DNA from: Alternaria dauci
Lineage: Eukaryota; Ascomycota; Dothideomycetes; Pleosporales; Pleosporaceae
Direction: 5' to 3'
Assembly: GCF_042100115.1 (NCBI RefSeq)
Contig: NC_091281.1
Span: 1,116,001-1,180,000, forward strand
DNA: 64,000 nucleotides
Shown: one piece after another, positions 51,237 to 61,221 of the stretch
Position numbering within the stretch: the first letter of the stretch is position 1
Layout: each line of letters opens with the position of its first letter
Translations under genes and position numbers: made by a program
The notes under the pieces: model-generated
What the model saw: only the letters and a program-made list of their open reading frames with translations
What the model was told of the DNA's origin: nothing
The model's database searches: none

Positions 51237-51914
51237 GTTGCGCCGAGTTCGAGTGGGGGGGAGAGGGGCGACAGGCGCTATTGCGAAGCGACTTGAGGAA
51301 TGTATGTGAAGACAGCAAACTCCCTACTATACAGGCAGCAAAGAGAAAAAGACCCAATGGAGAAGGAAAGAGGGAAAGGAAAGCGCAGCACTACGTGGAA
51401 AGTCCAAATCCCTTGCCCCGATGTCGCGGAGAAAGCAGTCACGCAACGCGCCGGCCTATCGATAGGCTCGCATTTCTAAAAGATTCCGATGACAAACCTC
51501 CGCGGCGAGTTGCCACATTACCGGTAGGTATCCACTTCTCCTGCATGCGAACCTCTGTTGCTGCTCACGTGCTCGCGCATCCCAATGTCGAGTGTAACAG
51601 AAATACATGCCCACGCTTGGCTACATCAGCTGACGCAATATAGTTGTTCACTGAGCATAGGAGTATATAGTATGCGGGGTGCGTCTGCTCGGCAGATTGA
51701 TTTAGCCAGCCAGGCCGGCCATCAAATCGTCGTAAGGATGGACTCAGAACTTGGAAAGCGAGCAACATGAATATAGTGTTTCGACCTACTTCTGACCATA
51801 TTTTTTCGCTGCGTCGTACTTGCTCGTCATGTTTTCCTATACATCTTCGCAGTAAAGCTGTTGTTACGTTACCCCTGTGTGCGACGTCGTTCCATCGATA
51901 CCTTGAGAAGACGA
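51237..51914. other. Divergent intergenic region
   Basis: About 680 bases between NAR1 and the glycosyltransferase gene. Presumed shared promoter region; nothing specific was recognised. Confidence 0.45.
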
Positions 51915-53392
51915 ATGTCTCCAAAGAGCAGCGCGAGATTTGAGACTGCAAAGAGAAGGATTGCTTGGAGCTCGACGCCTAGATTGCTGACGACATGTGT
52001 CTTCTTCGTTGCTTTGTGGACATGGCTCAACATAAAGACGTCTAAAGTCTTAATACCGGCAGATTCGTTTGCCTACGTACAAGATGAGAGCTTGAGGGAC
52101 ATCCTGAACACTACATTGGGGGTATGGGAGAGCACCAGCCGACAATATTGTTCGCTAACACAACCAAAGTTTGAAAGCATCTTAGCCCTCAACCTCCCCT
52201 TCCGTACCGACCGGCGCGATGCGATGAGCCTTTCAGCAGCCGCCTCAAACATCAAACTCGAGTTCGTGCAAGGCGTCACGGGCGATAGCATCAACGAAAA
52301 GGCATATCCTCCACCAGAAGAGAACAGAAAGCTTTCTGCAGGTATTCGAGGAAGTTGGAGGACACATATGAACGCTTTACAAAGGTACACGGTCTCTACA
52401 CTTTACTACGAGATGACAACACACTAACAGCATGAAGAATAGTCGACCAAAATCTTACCACCGCACTTATCCTCGAAGATGATGTAGACTGGGACATTCG
52501 AATCCGTCGAAACCTGCAACGATTCGCCCTCGCATCACGCTTTCTATCAGGAGACCACGAGATTTCTACTTTGAGAGAAAGACTCGAAACACATACAAAT
52601 ACAGAGACAGAAGCCACCGCCTTCAAGATCATCGACACTTCAAACCTCGCAAGCACACTGACTTCCCTCCCTTTATCTGCCATACCTTACCACAGTAGCA
52701 CTCCCCACGCGTCACCCTACGGCGATCCAACACAATGGGACATACTCTGGCTCGGTCATTGCGGCACCGGTATGCCACGTCCAGTACCCAGTCCACACCT
52801 TCCCCTCAACCATCGCCGCAGTACTACCACGACCATCTTAATCCATCCCAACGACCCCACGGTCCCCTCTCCACGACACCTGAAAGCCCACCCCTTCCAA
52901 GGTGACCCCGACGCCCTCGGCACCGCATTCCCACCCCACACACGAATCTACCACCAAGCAACGGGCGGGACTCTGTGTACAGTTGGCTACGCCGTCTCCC
53001 AACGCGGCGCCCGACGCCTTCTCCACCAATTCGGCGTAAGTGGGTGGAATGGCATTTTCGACAGTGAGTTGGGCCGGTGGTGTGCTGGCAATGATCCTGA
53101 CATGGGTAGGCAGGCCCAAAACTCTCATACTACTACGACGGGGGGTGGGGGGATAGGTGTGAATGGAGATGAGAGGGTGTGTGTAACGGTTCAGCCACCG
53201 ATTTTTGCGCATCATCATCCAAACAATGGGGAGAGCGATATTGGGGGATTGGGTGGGGGTTACGCGAAAAGATATGAGACCAAGTATTTGAGGTATAGTG
53301 TTAGGATGAATCTTGCGGCTTTAGTTGGGAGGATAGGAGGAGAAGGCGACGTGGAGGGTTTGGTGGACCAATGGCCTGATGATGAGGAGTGA
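51915..53392 (+). CDS. Glycosyltransferase family 25 (LPS/collagen galactosyltransferase type)
   Basis: Probable type II Golgi/ER enzyme of the GT25 family; donor and acceptor are unknown. Exons are 51915-52384 and 52438-53392, giving 474 residues. A membrane anchor lies at about 22-40. The family blocks follow in order: ILALNLPFRTDRRDAM, then the first acidic block TALILEDDVDWDIRIR (EDD at 170-172, metal/donor binding). Further on come DILWLGHCG and the block TVGYAVSQRGARRLL. Residues about 320-430 hold Gly/His/Thr-rich inserts that look fungal-specific. The acceptor at 52437 (GAAG) is slightly unusual but is the only one that keeps the conserved RIVDQNLTTALILEDD frame. The first ATG of the frame is at 51915. 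A non-ATG extension upstream is open but not needed. Confidence 0.85.
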
Positions 53393-54082
53393 GGATGGCT
53401 GCCACGAAAGTGTTTTCGAGAGACACATTCAAGTTGAAGTGATATGGTAGTGGTATTCCCAACAAACTCATTGTAGCTGTTGCAGTCCACCTACTACGAC
53501 TCTGGCTCTTAATTCACCTCGCCTTCGTCTCTTTCCTTCTCCCATGCATACAGCTATTCGCAGAAAAGACAAGTCTTCTCGGTACCCGCCGAGGCGTTCT
53601 TCCCCTATCTTCCTTGAAACCATGATTATAATGGGAATGAACGACTCGAAGGTATCATGAACTGAACAACACGCGGCCGTCCCATCGTCCCCTCCGTGTA
53701 ACGCCAGTAAAAGCCAAGAAAATGCTCCCCTTATACAATGCACAAGCTCACTGGGTATAATGACCTTGCGCCTTTTGTCTTCAAACAGATTCAACGCGTA
53801 CTGCAGATGGCAGCTTCGAAATGACTCCGGGCTCCGCTGGCTGCGTGATCGATCTTGCGCCTGTTTTGTGCAATCCAGGGCATTGTGTGGAAAGTAGTGC
53901 GAGTACGCAGTCCTCATCGTCTAACTGACCATCGGCAGCTTCAGTCCAACTGATTATGTTGCTCGAATCCGGCTCATTCTTCCTTTGGCCGAGCCAAAAC
54001 ATGCAGATCGTCCAACACAACTGTTCTTCACATGGAAAATCGCATCCGTCGAATTCTTCAACTCTTCTGCGTGGCCGAGGCC
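53393..54082. other. Convergent intergenic region
   Basis: About 690 bases between the 3' ends of the GT25 and arrestin-like genes. It probably holds both 3' untranslated regions. No gene was recognised. Confidence 0.4.
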
Positions 54083-55260
54083 TCACTCAATGAGCGGTTT
54101 CCGCACGCCTCCCACAATTGCAATTCCGAGTGCGCGCAAGCCTTCTGGATCATTGGCTCGAATGATGGTACTGGCGGGTAACATGGGGTTATCAGGTGAG
54201 ACGTGTGCGGCGTCCTTGGCTGCCTGTTCAATAGCCTCCATTTCCTCTTTGCAGCCAGCATGGTCAAATGGGCAAACGACAATGGGCTGACGGAGAAGAA
54301 TATCCCTTGCTGACGACATTTGTGCCTACTTTCAGTCAGCAAAATTCACAACATGTAGTTCCGGTTCCGGCCTACCTTGACTGTGAGGTAATACTCTATT
54401 TTGTATAGAGTACCAGTTGTCGTGAATCCAGTGACGGCATACATGGGGAATTCCTTCTGCCCTCTCGGTATGACACCTGCGTTGTCTCGTAAATCTTTTG
54501 CAGGAAAGACCAGCCCAAGGTTGGTGAAGTAACCTGCCTCGGGCATCTTCACGCCGACCTGCTGCTGTGTTTTTGCCAATGTTTTGACCTTGCGAGTCGG
54601 TTCGTCTCCCTCGTGATTGAAGATGATCTCCTCGTCAATCCCAACAGTAATCTTCTGTATCGTAACCTTCTTTGCCTTGCTCAGCCAGTCCGGGTTGGGG
54701 CTCAGTTTGATGTATACTGAGACTGGATCCATTGGCCCGTAACTCCATCTCGGCAGGCTGATTCCAAGAGTGACCAGGTGGTCCGTTACTCGTTCGGCGC
54801 TCTCTGGTCGATTGTACATGCCAAATGTTGAGAGGGTATCGTAGCGTTGTATTGGTACTGCGAAAGGATACTTTTTCTGTTCTTGAGGGCCTTGTTGCAC
54901 TGTCACGACGAGTTCGTAGAAGGTCTCGGCTGTCCGACTAGGTAGTTGTAGACTCGCAGGCGGTACCCTCCTCGCTACTTCCTCTCCACCACGCCCATAG
55001 GGTATGAAGATGACGAACGGGAGGTCCATGCAGAGTATGCTCTCATGTTCTCTTCCAGGCGAACATCGATATAGGAGCATTTCCTTGCCAACAATGTCGG
55101 TGATCTCTTTGCGCGGGGCTGCCAGGTGCTTCTTAGTAACCGAGTCGGCCGACGGGTGTATTGTTTCGCGCCGGTGCAATGCGATGGTGACGAGAGAGAC
55201 ATTGACAGGCGCCGATACTCCAATGAGTGGCCGTATCTCGACCTTGCCTTCTATGCGAGG
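54083..55260 (-). CDS. Arrestin-like domain protein (5' exon not resolved)
   Basis: Alpha-arrestin-like protein; relatives serve as adaptors for ubiquitin ligases in transporter endocytosis or signalling. Two exons are supported on the minus strand, 55260-54376 and 54325-54083 (375 codons). They join in phase across a 50-nt intron with a GCTGAC branch site. The N-terminal arrestin fold starts at RIEGKVEIRPLIGVSAPVN. It continues through SLVTIALHRRETIHPSADS and MLLYRC to the conserved PFVIFIPYGRGGEEVARRVP. The C-terminal half holds YDTLSTFGMYNRPESAERV and ends in TGTLYKIEYYLTVK. The last exon (ILLRQPIVVCPFDHAGC to VGGVRKPLIE) completes the second beta-sandwich. The acceptor before 55260 (CACCACAG after GCTAATGCTGAC) is good. 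The start codon must lie in an upstream exon before 56100, which I could not place. Confidence 0.8.
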
Positions 55261-56115
55261 CTGTGGTGTGTCAGCATTAGCCCAGTACCCTTGCTGAAGG
55301 AGAGTGGGCCATACGGCGACTCGAGGTGAGGTGTATGGAGCGCAGGACATCCAATCAAGACAGAAGGAGAGTAGAGGCACGTACGAGTGTTGCTGATATG
55401 CCTGGATAGCCAACCAGAAAGTTACTGTTTGGCGGTCCTGAGACGCGAACGAAGGCCGACATGTTCGTTTCTCGCAGCGCAGGCCTGGGAGGGCAGCGAG
55501 CGCTGCATGGGCGTGAATATGGCCGTTCAGGATGCAGTTCCCCCCGTCCAAGTCGCGCGTTTGAGGCTTTGGTGTGCTGGTGCGCCGGCCAACTACGCCG
55601 TGCTTGGAGCTAGGTAGCCTTCCGGACAGCGAATTGTGGGGGTGGAATGATGTAGGCGCCTCGTATCGTGGACCAGCGGGGCTCCTGGGTGGCAGCGAGG
55701 CCGGTGGATGCGCGGCGGGCCCGTCGTTTAGGCTTAGGGATGCGATATGGATAGCGTCGTGTTTGGAGTGAATGCGCGGCGGGGGTACTGTCGTGGATTG
55801 GCGTCTCGAGAGTCAGTCGTAGGGCTGGCTGGCCGCCCGAGTGGAGCTTATGCGGCTGGCGCTTATGATGTCCAACGTCTACCAGTGTAGAGAGGGCCGG
55901 GCGAGGAGCGCGATTTGGCCTAGAAGAATGACGATGACAGCGCAGGCAGCGTGATTGCATGCAGTAAACGCAGTCGGATAGCCGCGCAGTGTTCTAGGCG
56001 CGGCCGAGGGTCGAGGTAGAGGAGCTGTCGCCGACTGCGAGGGTCCGATTCGTGCGCCAGCATCGCTCGTTCCATCCCTCCAAACCACAAACACGACCGA
56101 TCGTCACCCGCGACC
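55261..56115. other. Region holding the missing 5' end of the arrestin-like gene
   Basis: Minus-strand frames stay open up to 55812 but contain no ATG and no clear arrestin sequence. Part of this is presumably intron, and the first coding exon must be somewhere here. The right end is the promoter of the divergent cyclophilin. Confidence 0.4.
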
Positions 56116-56666
56116 ATGTCCGTCACGGTGAGTCCGAAACGCCCGTGGCCATTCTCAGACCGGCTGCTAATCGCAACCAGCTGCATACCACAAAGGGCGA
56201 CATCAAACTCGAAATCTTCTGCGAGGCCGTCCCCAAGACGGCTGAGAACTTCCTCGCCCTCTGCGCATCCGCCTTCTACAACTCGTCGCCTTTCCACCGC
56301 CTGATCCCCTCCTTCATGGTCCAGACGGGTGCGCCTGCCTCGGACCCAAAGTCCAAGACTTCCACCTCCATCTACGACACGCCAAACCAGCTGTTCGAGG
56401 ACGAGATTCGGCCTGCGCTGAGACACAATGCGCGGGGAATCGTCAGCATGGCCAACAAGGGCCCCAACTCCAACGGGTCACAGTTCTTCATAACCTTCGC
56501 GCCAGCACCGCATTTGGACGGAAAGAACACTGTCTTTGGAAAAGTGCTAGAAGGGTGGGAGGTGCTGGATGACATGGAGAGCGTCCAGGTGGACAAGAAG
56601 TCAAGACCGCTCGAGAAGATGGAGATCAAGAGCGTCACAATCCACGCGAACCCGCTTGCAGGATGA
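56116..56666 (+). CDS. Peptidyl-prolyl isomerase, PPIL3/Cyp10-type cyclophilin
   Basis: Small cyclophilin of the class found in spliceosomes; it isomerises peptidyl-prolyl bonds. Exons are 56116-56127 (12 nt, MSVT) and 56181-56666, giving 165 residues, near the 161 of human PPIL3. LHTTKGDIKLEIFCEAVPKT follows the splice. The active-site blocks are FHRLIPSFMVQTG (the FHR arginine and the Met/Gln pair), then RGIVSMANKGPNSNGSQFFI, then HLDGKNTVFGKV. A short Ser/Thr-rich insertion (about residues 69-79) replaces the glycine-rich loop seen in PPIL3. The two-exon start is preferred because the second exon has no ATG and the joined N-terminus is the family standard. The open frame beginning at 56052 is fortuitous. 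Confidence 0.95.
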
Positions 56667-56911
56667 ACAAGGGCTGCGTGGGCAGACAATGGCTGCAACA
56701 CAACACCATCTAAGCTGGGAGCCTACCGTGTGATTGGAGCTTGAAGCATGTCGCGACATTTTAGGGAAAAAAAAAAAAGAAACCGCAAAGCAAGAGTGGG
56801 CTATGAGATCATATCATACTGATCATGGCTGGCGAGGCCGTGGTATCTACGAAGCGCCGACCTAATGCAAGATGAGTCAAGAAAATCTAAGAGAGGTCCA
56901 AGTTGTCCACC
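56667..56911. other. Convergent spacer with poly-A tract
   Basis: Short region between the cyclophilin and ZPR1 3' ends. It contains a run of 12 A (about 56765-56776). No gene is present. Confidence 0.5.
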
Positions 56912-58472
56912 CTACGCGCCGTTGGTCGTTGTTCCGTTCGACAAACTCGCCGCATGCTCCTCCTCGTAACCCTCCGTCTTCATATCCAGCAATCCCAATT
57001 CCTCCTCCTCAGCCTCTGTCCGCTTGTAGTCCTCAACCTTGATCTTAGGATCCGGCTCCGGCGCCGTAAAGCTTTGGACGTAACTGCTGGCAAGGGGGTC
57101 TTCAAGAACAAGAGTAAACTTGTCCTCACCGTTGATGGCGGCAGAGAGGTTGTGGAAGAACGTGTTCCACTTCTGCTTGGACTCGGAGTCCATGGAATCT
57201 CCTCCATCGCCAGCGTCGAAGATTGAGGATCTCAGGTCATCACGTACTTGGGTTAGAAGACCTTCAATCGTGGTAAACCTGCCACCAAGAGTACCGGGTT
57301 CGACACTGAGGTTGAGTTCGAGGCACGACATAGCGCACGATTCGGCCTTGAGAATGTCTCGTGACAGATCTTCCTTGCTGTCTACGGTGACTGTGATCCG
57401 GCGGCCTAGTTCGGGAACTTCACCTCCAGTCTTGACTTCGTTGCTTCGGTCTGTACTACTTTAGCTGATGGACACTCACTGGTTGATCAGTTGAACTTAC
57501 ATCCGCAGTGGTCGCATACTGTGCTCATCAAGACTACCTGCTTGAAATGGGGGATGTTGACCATCTTCATGTTCGTAGTACAAGACTTGGTGCATCCCGG
57601 GCAGCTGGCAGGGAATGAATAGACCTGGTTCTCCACGATATCGTCCTCATCGACATTGTTCACCATAGGGGCATGGGCGGAAGGCATCTCCGGGTACATT
57701 TGTGAAGCTTTGTACTCTTCTCGAATCTCCGTGGGAGGGGCCTCACTGCTGGTATCAACGAGACCGAGCGCTTCGTTCTGTGCAGCAGTTCGTGGGTATT
57801 CGTTGCGAGAGTATTTTCCTGCGCCAAGTACCGTTGGAGGCTCGATCGACGAGTTGCCGGCTGGGTCGTCGATTGTGACCTTGAATGGTAACCTCTCTCC
57901 GTTTGCCATCTGCTTGATTGTGTTGATGACTCCCTGCAGCTGCTCATAGATCTCTGGTACTACTTGCTTCCTCTCTTCCTGCTTCTGCTCCAGGTCTTGC
58001 GCCACCATCATGAGGATGCCCTCCACATTTGTCAGTTGTCCTCGGCCAGGTGGTATCTCTAGATCGATGTCCTCGACGCGGAATATAGCCGTGTCGCTCT
58101 TGATGATCTGACGGCTCAGATCGTCGGCCGATTCGACTTTGAGAGTGAACTTGATGCCCCGTTGCTGGATTTCGCCGGCAGGTTGAACCTCGGAGTTCTT
58201 GAAGTGACAATGCGGGCACGAGAAGGACATGAGAACGATCTCGCGGAAGAAAGGTATTCTAGTGAGAAGGAGGCGCGTAGTACCCTTTGGAGTGTCAGCT
58301 GGGTCTACCATTGTCTTGCGAATGTGCCTACATCTTCGTGACAGTTCATGCACATGCTCTCGATCTCGTCGACAACCTTTGTGTCGTCGTCGCCTTGTTG
58401 GGCGCTCGCCTCTGCGACCTTGCGGCCCATGTCCTCGAAGAGGTCCTTGGCGAGACTCTGTTGCTGTGCCAT
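56912..58472 (-). CDS. ZPR1: Zinc-finger protein Zpr1
   Basis: Essential eukaryotic protein; Zpr1 binds eEF1A and assists its folding, and in animals works with SMN and snRNPs. Exons on the minus strand are 58472-58332, 58284-57501 and 57450-56912, giving 487 residues, the usual length. Two zinc-finger/ZPR1 modules are present. The first finger is CMNCHEDGTTRLLLTRIPFF with SCPHC (Cys 41, 44, 70, 73). The second is SCPGCTKSCTTNMKMVNIP with CDHCGYRSNEVKTGGEVP. Each is followed by a homologous beta domain (IDLEIPPGRGQLTNVEGI and LNLSVEPGTLGGRFTTIEGL). The second intron splits the Tyr codon of CDHCGY. The C-terminus is acidic. About 180 bases separate it from the next minus-strand gene. Confidence 0.95.
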
Positions 58473-58652
58473 ATTTGCAATCGATTAACAAAGTTGTAGG
58501 TAGTGTTGGACAGAGGAATCGTGCGTGCAACTGGATTGACTTTCGCAGGTTGTGATGACATAACTTCTGGAAATTTTTGAGCCCCGCGCTTGTATAGCGG
58601 GGTGTCGCTAGACCCTTCCATGCAGGTGCGCTTTCAGTCAGCCCTACGGAGC

Positions 58653-59222
58653 TTATAGCGCAAAGTCCATGAAATCGAGCCCGCCCGCGCCCGAGTCCTG
58701 CGTCTTCTTCTTGTCAAGCATAGCTTGCAAGCCACCTTTTCGTGCCTTTTGTCTTTGCTTGCTGCTCGCGTTTATGGTCTTTGCAGGGACGCTCTGCTCT
58801 TTGTTGGTTGTAGTCGTTGCCTCTGGGACTGGGACTATATCCACTGGTGGCTGTGATCTCTTGGTCATCTTGCGACGTCTTCGCTCTTGCGGAAGCATTT
58901 GAAGTGTTTCCCGCTGACAACGCAAGCAGGTATAGCGAATACTCTTCTCGGGCTCCGGTGATCTTTTGCTAGTACTTTTGTAGGTTTTTCTGTTCGAGAC
59001 CTTGCATGACCATCCTGGAATCATGACATTTCCACATGCGCCGCAAACACTTCGACGAAAGGCATCCAATTCTTTGCTTGCTACGTCGACTTCAGCATCT
59101 TCAATTAGCTTGTTGCGTGCATTACCCAGAAAAGCTGCCGTCGTTGGGGAGGGAATTGCGAGGAAAAAAGCAGCTTCTCGGAGGAACTTTGCCCTCAGTT
59201 GGGTTTGATCTGCTGAAGCCAT
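58653..59222 (-). CDS. RNase P/MRP subunit of the Rpr2/Rpp21/Snm1 family
   Basis: Protein subunit for tRNA 5' processing (RNase P) or rRNA processing (RNase MRP). Intronless frame of 189 residues. The N-terminal helices (residues 1-55) carry LRAKFLREAAFFLA. The zinc ribbon has CGACG (Cys60, Cys63) and CLRCQ (Cys99, Cys102), with WSCKV (Cys73) between, as in Rpr2-domain proteins. The C-terminal third is basic and ends SGAGGLDFMDFAL. Choosing between Rpr2/Rpp21 and Snm1 is not possible by eye. It is divergent from DBR1, with starts only about 290 bases apart. Confidence 0.85.
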   Translation of the reverse strand: MASADQTQLRAKFLREAAFFLAIPSPTTAAFLGNARNKLIEDAEVDVASKELDAFRRSVCGACGNVMIPGWSCKVSNRKTYKSTSKRSPEPEKSIRYTCLRCQRETLQMLPQERRRRKMTKRSQPPVDIVPVPEATTTTNKEQSVPAKTINASSKQRQKARKGGLQAMLDKKKTQDSGAGGLDFMDFAL

Positions 59223-59514
59223 GTGTTGAGAGGACCTGAATGATCTCGGTGCAGGCCTTGGAAAGCTTCCTGCAGGTCCAGTATCTTCACGTGCTCGCTA
59301 GTTTATCGCAACTCCGACCTCCGACGCTAGTGCTGCAGGTCCCTCCATCATACTTTCTTCGACAACAGCCTCCGCCGCAGACACATTATTTGCGCCAATG
59401 TCGTGACTTCTGCGCTTATGCACTGCGCAACAAAGGTTTCGCCAGCGACTCTGTAGTCGCGTCGAGAATAACGCGCGTTTTTCACTAACTACTAGGTTAC
59501 CAAACCCATTGAAC

Positions 59515-61221
59515 ATGTCCGCCCCAGAGTTGATAGAACAGCAGAACCTGCGCATAGCAGTAGAAGGTTGTGGCCATGGCGTGCTACACGAAATCTATGC
59601 GTCTGTTGCAAAGGCCTGTGAACTGAAAGGTTGGCCAGGCGTAGATCTCTTGATCATCGGCGGTGACTTTCAGGTATGTAGACCGATTACATTATCCATC
59701 CAGCGACTGACTTCGCAGGCTGTTCGAAATGCGTCCGATCTCAAGGCAGTGTCGATGCCCTCCAAGTACTATGCGATGCACGACTTTCACGAATACTACT
59801 CAGGCCTGCGCACAGCCCCATACCTCACTATATTCATTGGCGGCAACCACGAAGCGAGCAACTACATGTGGGAGCTATACTACGGCGGCTGGGCCGCCCC
59901 GAAGATATATTACATGGGCGCAGCCAACGTAATACGGCTAGGGCCATTGCGCATCGCTGGCTTGTCTGGTATCTGGAAAGGCTACAAATACAAGAAGCCG
60001 CACTACGAGCGCTTGCCCTATAACAGCGACGACGTTAGGAGCATTTACCACGTTCGAGAAATCGACGTGCGGAAATTACTGCAGATACGCACACAGGTGG
60101 ACATCGGCCTAAGCCACGACTGGCCGCGTGGTATGGAGTGGAAAGGCAACTACCGGCAGCTCTTTAGCTGGAAGCCAGACTTTGAACAAGAAGCCAAGGA
60201 CGGTACTCTTGGTAGCGTTGCCGCAAAGGACGTCCTTCAGCACTTGCGACCACCCCACTGGTTCAGCGCTCATATGCATGCTAAGTTCCCGGCTGTATGG
60301 GACCACGCAGAAGCTCCAAACCCCGCGTCCGATACCGACAACCCTGTTCCAACGGCCGTAAACGACGGCGAGATCGGTCTGGACAACGTAGACGAGCAGC
60401 CCGTATCAGTGCCCAAGAACGATGCGGAGATTGATCTTGATATGGATTTGGATGACGACGAGGCGCCGCCTGCACCAGTCGCAGAGCCAAAGGAACCCTC
60501 CAAACCTACCAAGGCGGAGAGCGAATCCCAAATCCCTGATGATGTTCGGAGTCTTCTGCCTGAGTCTTTCTCACGCCCAAAGTTTGAGCCAAAGCAGACT
60601 CTGCCCTTTCCTGAAGACATAACGAATAAGACAACCAACTTCCTCGCACTCGACAAGTGCTTGCCCAAACGAAGTTTTCTCCAGTTGTTGGAAATAGAGC
60701 CACATACACCTGCTGAACTGCAAAGACCTTTGCAGCTACAGTACGACAAGGAATGGCTTGCCATTACTCGCGTATTTGCCGACCACCTTCAGGTGGGGGA
60801 CCCATATGCGCAAGTCCCTGCAGACAAAGGTGATGCTTTTTACCGACCTCTCGTGGAGAAGGAGATGAGTTGGGTTGAAGAGAATGTCGTTGCAAACAAC
60901 AAGATGACTATTCCAGAGGACTTCACACAGACTGCGCCGGTATACGAGCCTGCGTTAGGCGTTCATGTGCCAGAATCTCCGCGTGAGTATAGTAATCCGC
61001 ACACACAGACATTCTGCAATTTACTGCAAATCCCGAATGTGTTTCATGCGTCAGATGAAGAGCGGGCGCAGCTAGCGCAAAACGGTCCGAGACCGGAACA
61101 ACAGCGGTCCAATCGAGGCGGGGGGAGAGGCGGAGGTGGACATGGAAGGGGTGGGCGTGGCCAAGGGCACAGAGGTCGTGGGAGGGGCGGAAGGGGTGGC
61201 CGTGGCCGCGGTAGACAGTGA
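59515..61221 (+). CDS. DBR1: RNA lariat debranching enzyme Dbr1
   Basis: Nuclear metallophosphoesterase that cuts the 2'-5' bond of excised intron lariats. Exons are 59515-59673 and 59719-61221, giving 553 residues. Metal-site motifs are intact: CGHG (Cys19, His21), GGDFQ (Asp51), then GNHEAS (Asn96, His97). Further on come SHDWPRGMEW and HWFSAHMHAKFPA. The C-terminal Dbr1 domain covers about 370-500 (LDKCLPKRSFLQLLEIE). The last 45 residues are an RGG-box (GGGRGGGGHGRGGRGQGHRG and onward), which may bind RNA. The intron is only 45 nt, in frame and stop-free, so unspliced RNA would encode 15 extra residues next to the Asp51 ligand. The ATG at 59515 is the first in the open frame. Confidence 0.95.
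   Translation: MSAPELIEQQNLRIAVEGCGHGVLHEIYASVAKACELKGWPGVDLLIIGGDFQVCRPITLSIQRLTSQAVRNASDLKAVSMPSKYYAMHDFHEYYSGLRTAPYLTIFIGGNHEASNYMWELYYGGWAAPKIYYMGAANVIRLGPLRIAGLSGIWKGYKYKKPHYERLPYNSDDVRSIYHVREIDVRKLLQIRTQVDIGLSHDWPRGMEWKGNYRQLFSWKPDFEQEAKDGTLGSVAAKDVLQHLRPPHWFSAHMHAKFPAVWDHAEAPNPASDTDNPVPTAVNDGEIGLDNVDEQPVSVPKNDAEIDLDMDLDDDEAPPAPVAEPKEPSKPTKAESESQIPDDVRSLLPESFSRPKFEPKQTLPFPEDITNKTTNFLALDKCLPKRSFLQLLEIEPHTPAELQRPLQLQYDKEWLAITRVFADHLQVGDPYAQVPADKGDAFYRPLVEKEMSWVEENVVANNKMTIPEDFTQTAPVYEPALGVHVPESPREYSNPHTQTFCNLLQIPNVFHASDEERAQLAQNGPRPEQQRSNRGGGRGGGGHGRGGRGQGHRGRGRGGRGGRGRGRQ

Noticed and set aside
52838..53218. Antisense frame within the GT25 gene
   Set aside because: Shadow of the coding strand; the plus-strand frame carries the GT25 motifs.
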